Both the position numbers and the translations under genes were made by a program. DNA of 64,000 nucleotides from Legionella steigerwaltii. GTDB lineage: Bacteria; Pseudomonadota; Gammaproteobacteria; Legionellales; Legionellaceae. Of this stretch, positions 42,203 to 50,798 are shown one piece after another; within the stretch, counting starts at the first letter, position 1, and each line of letters opens with the position of its first letter. The notes below the pieces were generated by a model, which saw only the letters and a program-made list of their open reading frames with translations, was not told where the DNA came from and ran no database searches. The stretch covers positions 372,001-436,000 of the forward strand of contig NZ_LNYZ01000001.1 of NCBI RefSeq assembly GCF_001468065.1, in the 5' to 3' direction.

Positions 42203-44213
42203 TTACAAACATTGGGACTTGCAACGAGACAGTGACAATATTCTGTGGCTAGCCCTGGATAGGAAAGATACTTCTGTGAACAGTATTAATGAAGAAGTAC
42301 TGGATGAACTTAATAGTCTCTTGCACGAAATTTCACAAGATAAAAACGCCATAGGTTTGATTGTTTATTCGGCTAAGGAAAAAGGATTTATCGCGGGTGC
42401 AGATGTGAATTCATTTTCAAAATTCGCAACCCCGGCTCAAGCTGTAGATTTCTTGCGAAAAGGACAAGCAGTGTTTGCTCGATTACAGGCACTTACAATT
42501 CCTAGTGTTGCTATGATAGACGGTTTCTGCATGGGCGGAGGTTACGAATTAGCTCTTGCTTGTACCTATCGAGTTGCTAGTGATGAAAAAGATACTCGTA
42601 TCGGTTTACCCGAAGTGATGTTGGGTATACACCCAGGTTGGGGTGGTTCTGTACGTTTACCTCAATTAATTGGTGGCTTTAACGCTTTATCACAAATTAT
42701 ATTAACCGGAAGTGCAGTTCCTGCTGCAAAAGCCAAGAGCTTAGGCATGGTTGATGATGTAGTTCCTGTACGTCAATTAAAACGAGCAGCAGTTTATTTT
42801 ATTAAAAACAAACCACCGCGACATAAACCTTCGTTCGTACAGGGATTAACGAATAAGGCATGGTTGAGAAAGCCCATTGCTGCTTTAATGCGTCGAAATG
42901 TGGCTAAGCGTGTACGAAAAGAACATTATCCAGCACCTTATGCCATCGTTGATCTATGGGAAAAAGAAGGTGGTATGGGAGATAGGGCTTATTTGAAGGA
43001 AATAGACTCTGTAGAGCATTTAGTCTCAACTGGAATTACTTCAAAAAATCTAATCCGTGCTTTTTCTTTACGTGAACGTTTAAAAGGTTTTGCAAAAGGT
43101 AGTGATTTTAAAGCGAGCCATATACATGTTATAGGTGCGGGCGTGATGGGTGGTGATATTGCTGCCTGGTGTGCACTACGTGGATTGCGAGTGACTTTAC
43201 AAGATCAATCTTATGCCCAAATTGCCCCTGCGATTGGCCGAGCTCATGCTTTGTATAAGAAAAAATTGCGTAAACCACGCCTTATACAAGCTGCAATGGA
43301 TAATTTAATCCCTGATCCCGAAGGGCATGGTATTGCAAGAGCTGATGTCATTATTGAAGCGGTTTTCGAAAATCTTGCGGTAAAACAAGAAATTATGAAA
43401 GCAGTTGAGAAGCTCGCCAAAAAAGATGCCATCATTGCTACCAATACTTCAAGCATACCACTGGATGAAATGAGTAGTGTAATGAGTAATCCTAATCGTT
43501 TGGTTGGAATTCATTTCTTCAATCCGGTTGCTAAGATGGACCTGGTCGAAGTAGTGAGCAGCACAAAAACCTCCAAGAAAGTTGAGCTTAATTCGTGCGC
43601 TTTTGTTAATCAAATTGGCAAACTCCCATTACCAGTTAAATCCAGCCCAGGATTTTTAGTAAATCGAGTGTTAATGCCTTACCTTATGGAATGTGTTCAA
43701 TTATTGGATGAAGGATACAGTGCTGAGACTATTGATGAAGCCGCACTATCATTTGGTATGTTCATGGGACCGGTAGAGCTGGCAGATACAGTTGGACTGG
43801 ATGTTGGACTAGCTGTTGCTGAAAATTTAACGAGTCATTTTGGCGGAACTGTTCCACAGAAGCTACGTGACATGGTTAAAGATGGCAAATTAGGTCGTAA
43901 AACAGGCAAAGGGTTTTATCAATATAAAAATGGCAAACCAATTAAGAAACAGCCTAATAAGCCAATTGATCCACATATTGCAGACCGGTTAATCCTCAGA
44001 ATGGTTAATGAATCAGCTGCCTGTTTGCGTGAAGGTGTTGTTGCTGATGCGGATTTACTTGATGCAGGCATGATTTTCGCTACCGGGTTTGCTCCATTTC
44101 GTGGTGGCCCAATGAACTATGCTAAGGATTTTGGTGCAAATAATTTAGAAAATTTATTTAAAACTCTTGAATCCAAGTATGGTAAACGGTTCAAGGTAGA
44201 CGAAAGTTTGTGA
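42195..44213 (+). CDS. fadJ: enoyl-CoA hydratase/3-hydroxyacyl-CoA dehydrogenase
   Basis: This is the two-domain beta-oxidation alpha subunit. The N-terminal crotonase domain (~1-200) has GFIAGADVNSF and FCMGGGYELALAC for the oxyanion hole and GLPEVMLGIHPGWGG. The NAD-binding domain begins near 310 with IHVIGAGVMGGDIAAWCALRG. NTSSIPLDEM and GIHFFNPVAKMDLVEVV hold the dehydrogenase catalytic His, and the paired C-terminal domains complete the 672 residues. This is slightly shorter than E. coli FadJ (714). It overlaps fadI by 8 bases. It follows tRNA genes and is followed by a REP-like palindrome that may end the transcript. Confidence 0.92.
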   Translation: MNNYKHWDLQRDSDNILWLALDRKDTSVNSINEEVLDELNSLLHEISQDKNAIGLIVYSAKEKGFIAGADVNSFSKFATPAQAVDFLRKGQAVFARLQALTIPSVAMIDGFCMGGGYELALACTYRVASDEKDTRIGLPEVMLGIHPGWGGSVRLPQLIGGFNALSQIILTGSAVPAAKAKSLGMVDDVVPVRQLKRAAVYFIKNKPPRHKPSFVQGLTNKAWLRKPIAALMRRNVAKRVRKEHYPAPYAIVDLWEKEGGMGDRAYLKEIDSVEHLVSTGITSKNLIRAFSLRERLKGFAKGSDFKASHIHVIGAGVMGGDIAAWCALRGLRVTLQDQSYAQIAPAIGRAHALYKKKLRKPRLIQAAMDNLIPDPEGHGIARADVIIEAVFENLAVKQEIMKAVEKLAKKDAIIATNTSSIPLDEMSSVMSNPNRLVGIHFFNPVAKMDLVEVVSSTKTSKKVELNSCAFVNQIGKLPLPVKSSPGFLVNRVLMPYLMECVQLLDEGYSAETIDEAALSFGMFMGPVELADTVGLDVGLAVAENLTSHFGGTVPQKLRDMVKDGKLGRKTGKGFYQYKNGKPIKKQPNKPIDPHIADRLILRMVNESAACLREGVVADADLLDAGMIFATGFAPFRGGPMNYAKDFGANNLENLFKTLESKYGKRFKVDESL

Positions 44214-44237
44214 TTTGATTCTGTTTTTTATGCAACA

Positions 44238-44328
44238 TGTAGCCTGGGTGCAGCGCAGCGGAACTCGGGCTTGAAAAATTTTATTGATGTTACAAACCCG
44301 GGTTCCGCTGCGCTGCACCCAGGCTACA
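44238..44328. repeat. REP-like inverted repeat, copy 1
   Basis: Arms TGTAGCCTGGGTGCAGCGCA... (44238-44269) and its near-complement (44297-44328) form a ~32-bp GC-rich stem with two mismatches around a 27-base AT-rich loop. It lies directly after fadJ and the same element occurs after gdhB and ybgC. Confidence 0.85.
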
Positions 44329-44364
44329 AAATTTAAAAACAAATCAGATCATGTCACTACATTT

Positions 44365-45273
44365 ATGGATAATTCACTACAAATGATCTTAACCAAGCAA
44401 AGATTATTTTTTTTGATTTCTTTACAATTTCTTTGTGTGTTTATTTCTCATGCAACCACTCTGGTTTTACCTCCAGCAGGGGATGTTGTTGGAGAAATTC
44501 AATACACACTATCCGAAGCAAATGAAACAATTGATGAGATAGGAAAACGTTTTGATGTTGGATATTATGAAATTGTCAGAGCAAATCCTCAAATTGACAC
44601 TAAGCGTGTACTAGTTAATTCACGACTCGTAATTCCCGCCCAGTATATTTTGCCTGATGTTCCTAGAAAGGGAATTGTTATTAATTTAGCTGAATATCGG
44701 CTGTATTATTTTCCTGAAAATGAGAATGTGGTAATTACTTTTCCCGTTGGTATTGGTCGAAAAGGATGGAATACACCTTTAGGGTTAACTAAAATTATAT
44801 CAAAAGAGGCAAATCCTAAATGGCGCCCAACAGAAAATCTGCGCGCCGAAGCAGAGAAAAATGGTGATTTTCTTCCTGATGAGTTTCCTTCTGGGCCTTA
44901 CAATCCCCTTGGACAACATGCTTTGCGGCTGGGGTGGCCAACTTTTCTAATTCATGGTACAAACAGGCTTGATGGGATTGGTATGAGGGTAAGTGCCGGA
45001 TGTATTCGTATGTTTCCGGATGACATTGAATATTTATTTCATATCGTTCCAACAGGAACTCCGGTACGAGTAATCAACGAACCAGTAAAAATTGGAAAAC
45101 AAGAAGGGAAATGGGTAATACAAATACATCCTCTCTTGAGTGAACAACACAGTATGTCGCTGCAAGCAGCACTACAAAATCAATTAAGAATTAATAATCT
45201 TTCCAACTTCATTAATAGCAAAGTAATCCAAAATGAGCTTGCATATCCTACGGGCTTGATACGAAAAATTTAA
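44365..45273 (+). CDS. L,D-transpeptidase (YkuD domain) with LysM-like N-terminus
   Basis: This exported ~302-residue protein has a signal peptide (RLFFLISLQFLCVFISHATT). A LysM-like segment follows (IQYTLSEANETIDEIGKRFD, then YYEIVRANPQID), and then a YkuD catalytic domain at ~105-245. The active site is IHGTNRLDGIGMRVSAGCIRM, with the His and Cys of the HxxxxxxxxxxxSxGCIRM pattern. It makes 3-3 crosslinks in peptidoglycan or attaches lipoproteins, as ErfK/YbiS proteins do. ATG at 44365 or 44383 gives the signal peptide; an earlier frame opening at 44284 lies inside the REP element and is not used. Confidence 0.88.
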   Translation: MDNSLQMILTKQRLFFLISLQFLCVFISHATTLVLPPAGDVVGEIQYTLSEANETIDEIGKRFDVGYYEIVRANPQIDTKRVLVNSRLVIPAQYILPDVPRKGIVINLAEYRLYYFPENENVVITFPVGIGRKGWNTPLGLTKIISKEANPKWRPTENLRAEAEKNGDFLPDEFPSGPYNPLGQHALRLGWPTFLIHGTNRLDGIGMRVSAGCIRMFPDDIEYLFHIVPTGTPVRVINEPVKIGKQEGKWVIQIHPLLSEQHSMSLQAALQNQLRINNLSNFINSKVIQNELAYPTGLIRKI

Positions 45274-45296
45274 TATATAGTCACTGCTCTAGCAAA

Positions 45297-46175
45297 CTAG
45301 GACTGCTCTTGACTGCAGTATTTTAAAAGACAATAGCTTATGAATAATATGATTAGCGCTCCCACAATATCGGTTAAATAATGCCACCCCAGCAAAACAC
45401 AGGATGCAATAAGTAATAAATTAATTATCAACAATAAAAAACAAGGAATAGGCCATTCTTTAAGTAAATTTACGCACAATATTGCCCAGATTGTATGAAA
45501 AGAAGGCAGAGCGATTAATCCTCCTTCATTAGTCGTTGGATTAATATAATGGTGGATTTGTCTGAACTTAAGGCCAGTATCAATTTGTTCGGCGGAGAAT
45601 AAAGGACTGCTGATGATACTTGCAGGAGCAGTTGTAGGGAAAAAATAATAAACAATAAAACCAATTAAAACCGTAGATAACAGATAAAAATAATACTCTC
45701 TAATCAGATGAAAACGACATGTAAAAATGATCAGTAAAGGTAAAATGCTCATTTGATAGGTCAGGCTATCATAAATGATACCCAGCACATATTTAAAGTA
45801 AGGATGGTTATTAGTCCAGACTAATATTTTTTCCATCTGGATATTCAAATGTTCTTCAAATCTGATGATGTATGGATCAACTATTGGAAAAGGAGTTAGC
45901 TGTACTGCATTGGTTGCTATTGCGACAACACTCATTACTATAAAAAAATAAATCAGTTCTCGACCAGCATATCTATATTTATTTCCTGGGGGAAAATAAA
46001 GGACAAGTCCAAGGTTTAAAAGAATTAATGTTACTATTAAACCTGGGATACCTTCAGGAAAGTAGTTATTACCTGGATATCCATAAAAAAAATGGTTTAT
46101 TAAAAAAGCGAAAGAAGATAATGCCAGAATTAATCCGGTAAAAATTATAATTGAACGAGATGATACTTGACTCAT
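45297..46175 (-). CDS. PAP2-family membrane phosphatase
   Basis: This 292-residue inner-membrane protein has about six spans. The PAP2 phosphatase signature appears in the C-terminal half as ALPSFHTIWAIL, followed by the second motif GWHYLTDIVGALII with its His and Asp. The arrangement resembles the Aur1/Ipt1-like branch of PAP2 enzymes, which transfer or remove lipid-linked phosphate. The N-terminal first KxxxxxxRP motif is not obvious, so the exact subtype is uncertain. It starts 8 bases after the csrA-like gene stop and shares its transcript. Confidence 0.75.
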   Translation of the reverse strand: MSQVSSRSIIIFTGLILALSSFAFLINHFFYGYPGNNYFPEGIPGLIVTLILLNLGLVLYFPPGNKYRYAGRELIYFFIVMSVVAIATNAVQLTPFPIVDPYIIRFEEHLNIQMEKILVWTNNHPYFKYVLGIIYDSLTYQMSILPLLIIFTCRFHLIREYYFYLLSTVLIGFIVYYFFPTTAPASIISSPLFSAEQIDTGLKFRQIHHYINPTTNEGGLIALPSFHTIWAILCVNLLKEWPIPCFLLLIINLLLIASCVLLGWHYLTDIVGALIILFISYCLLKYCSQEQS

Positions 46176-46183
46176 TTAATCGA

Positions 46184-46384
46184 TTATTCGACCGTTTCTA
46201 AAAGCTGTTGCTTTTGCTTAATTGCATGAAAAATCTCTTCTCTATGCACATTAACTGATCTAGGGGCGTCAACACCAAATTTAATATTTCCATGTTCTTG
46301 TGTTTTAAAAGCTAAAATTTTAACAGCAGCATCACCAATATGAATTATTAAAGGTTCTTCAAACTGAAGAGAAATTATATCCAT
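46184..46384 (-). CDS. CsrA paralogue with altered RNA-binding N-terminus
   Basis: This 66-residue CsrA-family protein regulates mRNA translation or stability by binding GGA motifs. The C-terminal half is typical: IKFGVDAPRSVNVHREEIF, with Arg48 of VHREE, which matches the key Arg44 of E. coli CsrA. The first strand, MDIISLQFEEPLII, differs from MLILTRRVGETLMI, with Leu6-Gln7 in place of Arg6-Arg7, so RNA preference may differ from the master CsrA. It is the first gene of a two-gene unit with the PAP2 protein and is divergent from rpsF. Confidence 0.85.
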   Translation of the reverse strand: MDIISLQFEEPLIIHIGDAAVKILAFKTQEHGNIKFGVDAPRSVNVHREEIFHAIKQKQQLLETVE

Positions 46385-46565
46385 TAAAAACCCTCTGTAA
46401 CTTTTAAATAAGTTAATTGTAAAATCAATAACATTTGTTTAATGCACGGTAACCTAATTTATGGATACTTGTCACTAAAAAATTAATACAAACTCATAAA
46501 AAATCAATTTACTCTGATTTTCTCTAGTTTTATTTAGAAATTTCATCATTTTAATTGATTAATAA

Positions 46566-46594
46566 TTGTATGATGTAACCAAAATGGTTATAAT
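46566..46594 (+). promoter_or_regulatory. promoter of the rpsF operon
   Basis: A -35 TTGTAT (46566-46571) and -10 TATAAT (46589-46594) are separated by the ideal 17 bases and lie 75 bases before rpsF. Confidence 0.75.
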
Positions 46595-46616
46595 TGGCAG
46601 CTTTTTTATAAACCTT

Positions 46617-46648
46617 GCCTTACTGTTGTTTTTTTGATGACAGAAGGC
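46617..46648 (+). promoter_or_regulatory. 5' leader hairpin of rpsF, possible S6:S18 autoregulatory site
   Basis: GCCTT-ACTGT pairs with ACAG-AAGGC around a T-rich loop within the transcribed leader. Many bacteria autoregulate this operon by binding the S6:S18 complex to a hairpin here. I cannot confirm the CCG bulge of the consensus. Confidence 0.35.
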
Positions 46649-46668
46649 TTCATCCATAAGGAGAAATC

Positions 46669-47007
46669 ATGAGACATTATGAAATTATGTTTCTTGTGCA
46701 CCCTGATCAAAGCGAGCAAGTACCAGCAATGGTTGAGCGCTATGAAGGGATCATAAGCAAGCACAGTGGTGTGATCCACCGCAAAGAAGACTTAGGTCGA
46801 CGCCAATTAGCTTATCCAATAAGTGATGTTCATAAAGCGCATTACATTCTTATGAATATTGAATGTAGTCTTGAAGCTCTGGAAGAAATAAAAAATGCAT
46901 TCAAATTTAATGATGCAATTATCAGAAACTTAATTACTCGTCAAAAACAAGCGATCACTACTGAATCTGTTTTGATGAAGAAAGAAAAAGAAACCAGATC
47001 TGCTTAA
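46669..47007 (+). CDS. rpsF: 30S ribosomal protein bS6
   Basis: This is small-subunit protein S6, 112 residues, which binds the 16S rRNA central domain together with S18. It starts [20 protein letters not shown] and contains [29 protein letters not shown] and [10 protein letters not shown], all standard for the family. AAGGAG precedes the ATG. It is the first gene of a four-gene unit with rpsR, a DUF2232 membrane protein and rplI. Confidence 0.97.
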   Translation: MRHYEIMFLVHPDQSEQVPAMVERYEGIISKHSGVIHRKEDLGRRQLAYPISDVHKAHYILMNIECSLEALEEIKNAFKFNDAIIRNLITRQKQAITTESVLMKKEKETRSA

Positions 47008-47019
47008 GAGGAGCCTTAT

Positions 47020-47247
47020 ATGTCAGCTTATTTTCGTAGAAAAAAAATGTGCCGTTTTAGTGCTGAAGGCGGTAATGAAATTGATTATAAAGACATCAAT
47101 TTGCTGAAAAATTATATATCTGAAACCGGTAAAATTGTACCAAGTCGTATTACTGGCACACAAACTCGTTTTCAAAGACAATTGGCAAGAGCAATTATGC
47201 AAGCCAGATTCCTTGGTCTGTTGCCTTATTGTGATAGCCATAAATAA
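47020..47247 (+). CDS. rpsR: 30S ribosomal protein bS18
   Basis: This is small-subunit protein S18, 75 residues, ordered as usual 12 bases after rps[53 protein letters not shown] and ARFLGLLPY are diagnostic. The single Cys near the N-terminus remains. It forms a heterodimer with S6 on the ribosome. AGGAG lies before the ATG. Confidence 0.97.
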   Translation: MSAYFRRKKMCRFSAEGGNEIDYKDINLLKNYISETGKIVPSRITGTQTRFQRQLARAIMQARFLGLLPYCDSHK

Positions 47248-47253
47248 ATAATA

Positions 47254-48156
47254 ATGATGCGAGCAGGCAATTTTATAACAAGACAATGTAAGCTAGTACT
47301 TGAAAATAAGCAGCAAGCAATTCTTTATGCTGTTATTTTTTCAGTGCTACCTTTTGCATCCTGGATTTCAGTTGCTTTAGTTAGTTTAGTGACATTAAGA
47401 AAGGGTGCGAAATCTGGTTTTGATGTTTTGCTGCCTGCGCTTGTTATTCATTCAGTTCCACTGATAATGTTAATACCATTATCCGGGGCAATAATTAATA
47501 CTCTTATTGCTTATCTTCCATGCTATTTTGCTGCATTGAGTTTGCGAAAGACGCAGAAATGGCAAGCAGTGGCTGGAGTATTTTTTATACTGGCATTTTC
47601 GGGATGTCTGTTTCTTCAACTTTTAGTACCTGGTTTTATCGTTGAACAATTTAATCAGTTTAAAATGATTTTGACACAATACCAGGAGTTGGTTGATTCT
47701 GCTCTTAATGGCATAAATTCAGTAATTTTGGCGCAATTGTTTTTCGGAATTCAGATATTAAGTGTAATTGTTTCTGCAACAGTTTCCTTGATGTTTGCTC
47801 GAACGATGCAAGCCAAGTTATTTTTACCTGGTGGTTTCAGGAATGAACTAATGGCATTTCGAAGTGGCAGACTTTCATTTTTAGTTTTTTTAGGAGTTTC
47901 GTTAGCAACTTTTTATGAAATTCCTTTGGCTATGAATGTCCTTCCAATAGTGCTGTGTTATTTCTTGGCTTCTGGATTTGGTCTGGTTTATTTTATTTTC
48001 TCTCGTAAGAGAAAAGTTAAGGTATTCATTTTATTAATGTTATTAATGTTAGTGAAACCAACTTTTGTATTATGTGCCTACATTGTTCTTGGTTCATTAG
48101 ATAGTTTAGTTAATTTTAGATCGTATTTCCCTTCAAGGGTTGGCGAATCAATTTAA
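47254..48156 (+). CDS. DUF2232 (YybS-like) membrane protein
   Basis: This 300-residue integral membrane protein has about eight hydrophobic spans (ILYAVIFSVLPFASWISVAL, LVIHSVPLIMLIPLSGAIIN, WQAVAGVFFILAFSGCLFLQ, and so on). Its family has no known biochemical role but is widely kept between rpsR and rplI in gamma-proteobacteria. It starts 6 bases after rpsR and ends 12 bases before rplI, so it is certainly co-transcribed. It may link cell envelope state to ribosomal protein expression, but that is speculation. Confidence 0.85.
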   Translation: MMRAGNFITRQCKLVLENKQQAILYAVIFSVLPFASWISVALVSLVTLRKGAKSGFDVLLPALVIHSVPLIMLIPLSGAIINTLIAYLPCYFAALSLRKTQKWQAVAGVFFILAFSGCLFLQLLVPGFIVEQFNQFKMILTQYQELVDSALNGINSVILAQLFFGIQILSVIVSATVSLMFARTMQAKLFLPGGFRNELMAFRSGRLSFLVFLGVSLATFYEIPLAMNVLPIVLCYFLASGFGLVYFIFSRKRKVKVFILLMLLMLVKPTFVLCAYIVLGSLDSLVNFRSYFPSRVGESI

Positions 48157-48168
48157 GGGGTTATTAAG

Positions 48169-48618
48169 ATGGAAGTTATCTTATTAGAAAAAGTGAGAAA
48201 TTTAGGTAACCTGGGTGATAAAGTAAATGTAAAATCAGGTTATGGTCGTAATTTCTTGATACCACAAAATAAAGCGGTATTTGCAACACCAAAAAATATC
48301 GAATTGTTTGAACAGCGCCGAGCTGAGCTAGAGAAAAAAGCACAACAATCATTGGCTGTTGCTGAGCAACGTGCTGCTAAATTGAATGATACCAATTTGG
48401 TTATTAGCGCTATGGCGAGTGATGAAGGTAAATTATATGGCTCCGTTGGTGTTAATGAAATCAAAGATGCTTTAACTGAGAAAAGCATTGAGGTGGTCAA
48501 GCGTGAAATCGTAATGCCTGAAGGTCCTCTTCATTCAATCGGTAGTTTCGTTGTTGAGATACATGTTCACAGTGATGTTATTGCCAAACTGCATGTTGAA
48601 ATTGTTCCAGCTAAGTAA
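48169..48618 (+). CDS. rplI: 50S ribosomal protein bL9
   Basis: This is large-subunit protein L9, 149 residues. It has the N-terminal [20 protein letters not shown] and the RNA-binding [17 protein letters not shown]. The long connecting helix ([18 protein letters not shown]) leads to the C-terminal domain ([16 protein letters not shown], then [16 protein letters not shown]). It is complete. It ends the operon and is followed by a small palindrome. Confidence 0.97.
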   Translation: MEVILLEKVRNLGNLGDKVNVKSGYGRNFLIPQNKAVFATPKNIELFEQRRAELEKKAQQSLAVAEQRAAKLNDTNLVISAMASDEGKLYGSVGVNEIKDALTEKSIEVVKREIVMPEGPLHSIGSFVVEIHVHSDVIAKLHVEIVPAK

Positions 48619-48634
48619 GCGTCAATCGTATCGC

Positions 48635-48666
48635 AACCTGGGTGAAGCGCTAGCATAACCCAGGTT
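48635..48666. repeat. short REP-like palindrome after rplI
   Basis: AACCTGGGT and ACCCAGGTT flank GAAGCGCTAGCATA. The core GGGTGAAGCGCTAGC recalls the GGGTGCAGCGCAGCGG core of the other REP-like copies, so this may be a shorter variant. It could also help stop transcription. Confidence 0.6.
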
Positions 48667-48722
48667 TCTCTAGCAAATAAGCTTAAATATTTAACACAAA
48701 GCTATCTTTTGTTGTACATACG

Positions 48723-49238
48723 CTACATTAAAATTATTCTATAAAGTGCAAGTAAGGCAATTACCGTATTCAGAACAGCCCAAATATAAGAGGCATGTAA
48801 TCCTTTATGTCCGCTGTAGAAAGCATATATAGCTACAAACGAACTACCTGAAAAAAATATCCATTTATCATTGTAGGCAAACCCCATAGAAAGCAAGGCA
48901 ATTCCAAAAACCCCCAAAATTAAAAATATTTTATTTTCTTTACCTAGCATTAAATAGAACGTAAGCAGCTGGCAGCACAATAATATAGGTAAGAAAAATT
49001 GCGTATAGGGTCCACTACCTAATAAAATTGCTGCATGCCCTGCAATAAGTATTAATTGAAGAGCTATGAAGTAAAGCATTCTAAAGTAAATAGCAGTTAC
49101 AAGTAATGCAACCCCACCAATAAAATAATAAAGTTGAGAATGAAGTTGAGGAGGCGTAGTTCCAAAAAACTTCAAAAGACCACATACTATTATAAGTGAG
49201 CCAAGGCACCCCAATAGGATAAATATTTTTTTAGCCAC
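48723..49238 (-). CDS. multi-span membrane protein of unknown function
   Basis: This 171-residue, very hydrophobic protein has about seven short membrane spans (FILLGCLGSLIIVCGLLKFF, YFIGGVALLVTAIYF, MLYFIALQLILIAGHAAILL and others). A conserved-looking GKENK loop lies between spans 4 and 5 and a GHKGLH loop before the last span. There is no recognisable family motif. It starts 3 bases after the EnhB-like gene stop, so it belongs to that unit. Confidence 0.65.
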   Translation of the reverse strand: MAKKIFILLGCLGSLIIVCGLLKFFGTTPPQLHSQLYYFIGGVALLVTAIYFRMLYFIALQLILIAGHAAILLGSGPYTQFFLPILLCCQLLTFYLMLGKENKIFLILGVFGIALLSMGFAYNDKWIFFSGSSFVAIYAFYSGHKGLHASYIWAVLNTVIALLALYRIILM

Positions 49239-49241
49239 ATA

Positions 49242-49730
49242 TCACCATTTTAAGTAAATCCCTTTTGCTACTGATTCTTGTATAATTGCACCTTGGGGCT
49301 TATTAAATGAAATCCAATAATTTCCCATATTACTTAGTGCGAACTTAACTCTTGGGTATTGGCATACGTCTAACACATTACGGCAGTCAACAAGAGTAGT
49401 GTTTTCATCAACGCGCTTATAACATTTAAAATTCAAATTTTTGACATCAGAAGCAAATGCGCCCCAACTCATTGGATCTAATGTAGCATGTAACGGAGGA
49501 CTCATAAATGCTTCTTCAGTATTTACACGCTCCAATTCAACTCTAGAGTCAGAATGATTTTGTATTAAATAATAAGATTGATTTCCTGTCTCATTTAAAA
49601 TTAGATAATTTTGACTATAGCCAAAACCTGTAACTTCACATCCTCTTGGAAACATACTAGCAGCCTGTGTTGAACTAATTAGTATAGCGGATAACATGAT
49701 CGATTTATTAATTTGATGGACTAAAGACAT
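49242..49730 (-). CDS. exported EnhB-like protein
   Basis: This 162-residue exported protein has a signal peptide (INKSIMLSAILISSTQAAS) and mature Cys residues. Its body (GCEVTGFGYSQNYLILNETG, YYLIQNHSDSRVELERV, AFMSPPLHATLDPMSWGAFA) resembles the EnhB enhanced-entry protein family of Legionella. That family occurs beside EnhA and EnhC and in several paralogous copies. The match is from memory of the pattern and is not tested. The adjacent gene is a small membrane protein, not EnhA or EnhC, so this would be an isolated paralogue. Periplasmic beta-sandwich structure is likely. Confidence 0.5.
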   Translation of the reverse strand: MSLVHQINKSIMLSAILISSTQAASMFPRGCEVTGFGYSQNYLILNETGNQSYYLIQNHSDSRVELERVNTEEAFMSPPLHATLDPMSWGAFASDVKNLNFKCYKRVDENTTLVDCRNVLDVCQYPRVKFALSNMGNYWISFNKPQGAIIQESVAKGIYLKW

Positions 49731-49812
49731 AATTACCTCAATAAGTAAACTTTGGGGGTTATTTTAATCATAAAAAATGCAAAGTCTATCCCGCAATAAA
49801 AAAATAGAGGCA

Positions 49813-50580
49813 CTATTCCTTATGTGCGGAAATTTTTGCCTTAATCATTGGGTAATAGGTCCTATAAAAACTTAAAAATAAGTACATACCAACATATGAC
49901 AAAGAGAGGCCAAGGCAAATAATGTTTGTATTAGGGTAAGTAATAAGTAGAAAAATAGAACTAATTGCATAAATGATAGAGCAAACATGCATAAGCACTT
50001 TTAATACTTTCGATTCAGTTAAATAGTCTAGTCTTGAAGGGTATACATATTTTACAGGTACAAAAATAAGGATGGAGAGGATAATTAATATAATGGCATT
50101 CGTTGTAGCTGAGGTGTTAAATATAAACATATATAAAATGGTAATATTCCAGTAGCATGGAAATCCTTTAAAAAAATGGTCTGGTGTTTTCGCATCAGAT
50201 TGACAAAATTGATAAGCAGAAGTAATTGAAACCGCGGCAATCAGGAACACCGAGTAGTTAGGCGGAAGCATGTCGGGTCTGACGAGTAAGAAGAAACAAG
50301 GGGTTATCACATAATTCAAATAATCAACAATATTATCAAGAAGCGCGCCGTCTATTTTAGGTAAAATTTTCTTAATGTTGAACAACCGGGCAAGACTTCC
50401 ATCAACAGCATCAATAACAACTGTAATCAGCATAAGCCATAAAGCAAAAATATATTCGTGTTGATACATTTTTACTAATGAAAAGATACCAATACAGGCT
50501 GCACTTGCAGTAAAGACATGCACTGACCAGGCCGCTACGTATTGTAATGGATGGAATTGCTGTTTGCTTAAATTCATCAA
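49813..50580 (-). CDS. pcs: phosphatidylcholine synthase
   Basis: This CDP-alcohol phosphatidyltransferase of 255 residues condenses choline directly with CDP-diacylglycerol to make phosphatidylcholine in the inner membrane. The catalytic signature D-x2-D-G-x2-A-R-x8-G-x3-D-x3-D is complete in VVIDAVDGSLARLFNIKKIL followed by PKIDGALLDNIVDYLNYV. FFKGFPCYWN, typical of Pcs, comes after it. About eight membrane spans are seen. Legionella uses Pcs for a lipid that is important for virulence. It is divergent from the aldehyde dehydrogenase gene. Confidence 0.92.
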   Translation of the reverse strand: MMNLSKQQFHPLQYVAAWSVHVFTASAACIGIFSLVKMYQHEYIFALWLMLITVVIDAVDGSLARLFNIKKILPKIDGALLDNIVDYLNYVITPCFFLLVRPDMLPPNYSVFLIAAVSITSAYQFCQSDAKTPDHFFKGFPCYWNITILYMFIFNTSATTNAIILIILSILIFVPVKYVYPSRLDYLTESKVLKVLMHVCSIIYAISSIFLLITYPNTNIICLGLSLSYVGMYLFLSFYRTYYPMIKAKISAHKE

Positions 50581-50798
50581 TTATCCTAGTGTTAATAAAA
50601 AAATATTGCTTAAAAGCATTCTCTCTTAAATAAATATGGATTTCTAAAAATATTTAATAGTTATATTGATATATTGAGTTAAACTATTGTTCTTTTATAA
50701 AAGTTAAAAAACATAAAAATAGTATCAATAATCAAAAGTAGTGTGCAAGGAGAGTTGATAACTTTAGTTAAATATACTTTATTCTGTATGGAGAGATC

